From CAZRZN01 sp964604565 (GTDB lineage Bacteria; Pseudomonadota; Alphaproteobacteria; Rhodobacterales; Rhodobacteraceae): a DNA stretch of 14,810 bases. The notes below the pieces were generated by a model. The model was given only the letters and a program-made list of their open reading frames with translations. It was not told the DNA's origin and did not search any database. Every line of letters begins with the position of its first letter. The first letter of the stretch is position 1. Positions 14,319 through 14,810 of this stretch are shown here, piece after piece. The DNA is taken from NCBI GenBank assembly GCA_964604565.1, contig CAZRZN010000091.1, positions 1 to 14,810 of the forward strand, read 5' to 3'. The position numbers were made by a program, and so were the translations under genes.

Positions 14319-14735
14319 TCAGTCGATCAAGGTCGCATCCGTAAGAAAGACGGCCCGGTAGGTCTCCGGGCTTTCGTCAAACTGAAGTTGACCCTTTACC
14401 GTGATCTCCGCGCCCTCCGGCATGTCGGGTACGGGGCGTGTCATCTTCACCTCCAGCGTCGGACCATAGCCATTCTGACCGCAAAACGGGCAATCCGCCG
14501 GATCCGGCACAAGGATGAATTGCGTCACCTGGGCCTGCGCCTCGACCGGAACGTAGAAGCCCGTGATCTCGAAGTCCGGGGCCATGGCGCGCAATGCCTC
14601 CGGGATCGTCTTTTCGACGGACCAGCTGTCAGCGGTCTCGGTTTCCTCATACTCGATCCCGGTGATCAGCAACCAGGGGTTGGCCATGGCGGATGTGGCA
14701 AGGCAAATGGCGATTGTGGCGGCGAGGATACGCAT
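14319..14735 (-). CDS. Exported protein with a CPFC motif (DUF3299-like)
   Basis: This 138-residue protein has a signal peptide ending AMA at residue 18. The mature part is a single small beta-rich domain: GFYVPVEAQAQVTQFILVP at 59-77, then the CPFC motif at 82-85, then VKMTRPVPDMPEGAEITVKG. The wording resembles, from memory, DUF3299 proteins (GFxVPLE...FLLVP...C), a periplasmic family without settled function. CPFC could bind a metal or act in redox chemistry; two cysteines in the mature part make either possible. GGAGGT lies close ahead of the start at 14735. It converges with the M48 gene across 49 bp, and no terminator is evident between them. Its upstream operon context is beyond the window edge. 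Confidence 0.8.
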   Translation of the reverse strand: MRILAATIAICLATSAMANPWLLITGIEYEETETADSWSVEKTIPEALRAMAPDFEITGFYVPVEAQAQVTQFILVPDPADCPFCGQNGYGPTLEVKMTRPVPDMPEGAEITVKGQLQFDESPETYRAVFLTDATLID

Positions 14736-14810
14736 GAGACCTCCGACGGGTTTCGGTAGAAGATAGGGCCGCGCTGCGCCCGGTGCCAGACAAAACCTGG
14801 ATGCGCCGCG

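Overview
The window reads as chromosomal DNA of an alphaproteobacterium of the Rhodobacteraceae (Roseobacter group). The basis is the high GC content, the wording of recognisable proteins (an ArgC with a GTGCNAATGQ active site, a small-type PurL, a single-chain indolepyruvate:ferredoxin oxidoreductase) and the gene mix. I see no insertion sequence, phage gene, CRISPR array, rRNA or tRNA. Most of the window is core metabolism; the least ordinary stretch is the 1.2 kb between lysR and purL.

Layout. From the left edge on the minus strand come ccmE (cut by the edge; cytochrome c maturation) and argC (arginine synthesis). A divergent plus-strand DUF3592-like membrane protein follows. A minus-strand block, read from right to left, holds the fused indolepyruvate:ferredoxin oxidoreductase (7971-4552), a PlsC-like acyltransferase and murI. 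A plus-strand LysR regulator (8138-9043) diverges from the oxidoreductase across 166 bp that carry a perfect GGTCA-N7-TGACC dyad fitting the LysR T-N11-A rule. Next lies a 557 bp stretch without a protein gene. It contains a well-formed small RNA gene (9158-9241) with its own promoter, a 5' hairpin, an unpaired CCUCCC anti-Shine-Dalgarno segment and a textbook Rho-independent terminator. Two small minus-strand membrane proteins (55 and 85 aa) precede the plus-strand purL, an orphan secreted protein and an M48 metalloprotease. A minus-strand exported CPFC protein closes the window.

How the parts may work together. The LysR protein strongly resembles, from memory, the LsrB/VtlR regulators of Rhizobiales (N-terminus MDWDKLRIFHA, later FHRHARGLILTEQGE). 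In that order this regulator lies beside, and in Brucella activates, AbcR-type small RNAs that pair with ribosome binding sites. The small RNA here, 115 bases beyond the lysR stop, has the matching architecture, and a second T-N11-A dyad (9073-9093) lies upstream of its promoter. A LysR/anti-SD-sRNA module coupled to aromatic 2-oxoacid oxidation is the main hypothesis. The genes and structures are seen directly; the regulatory links are inference.
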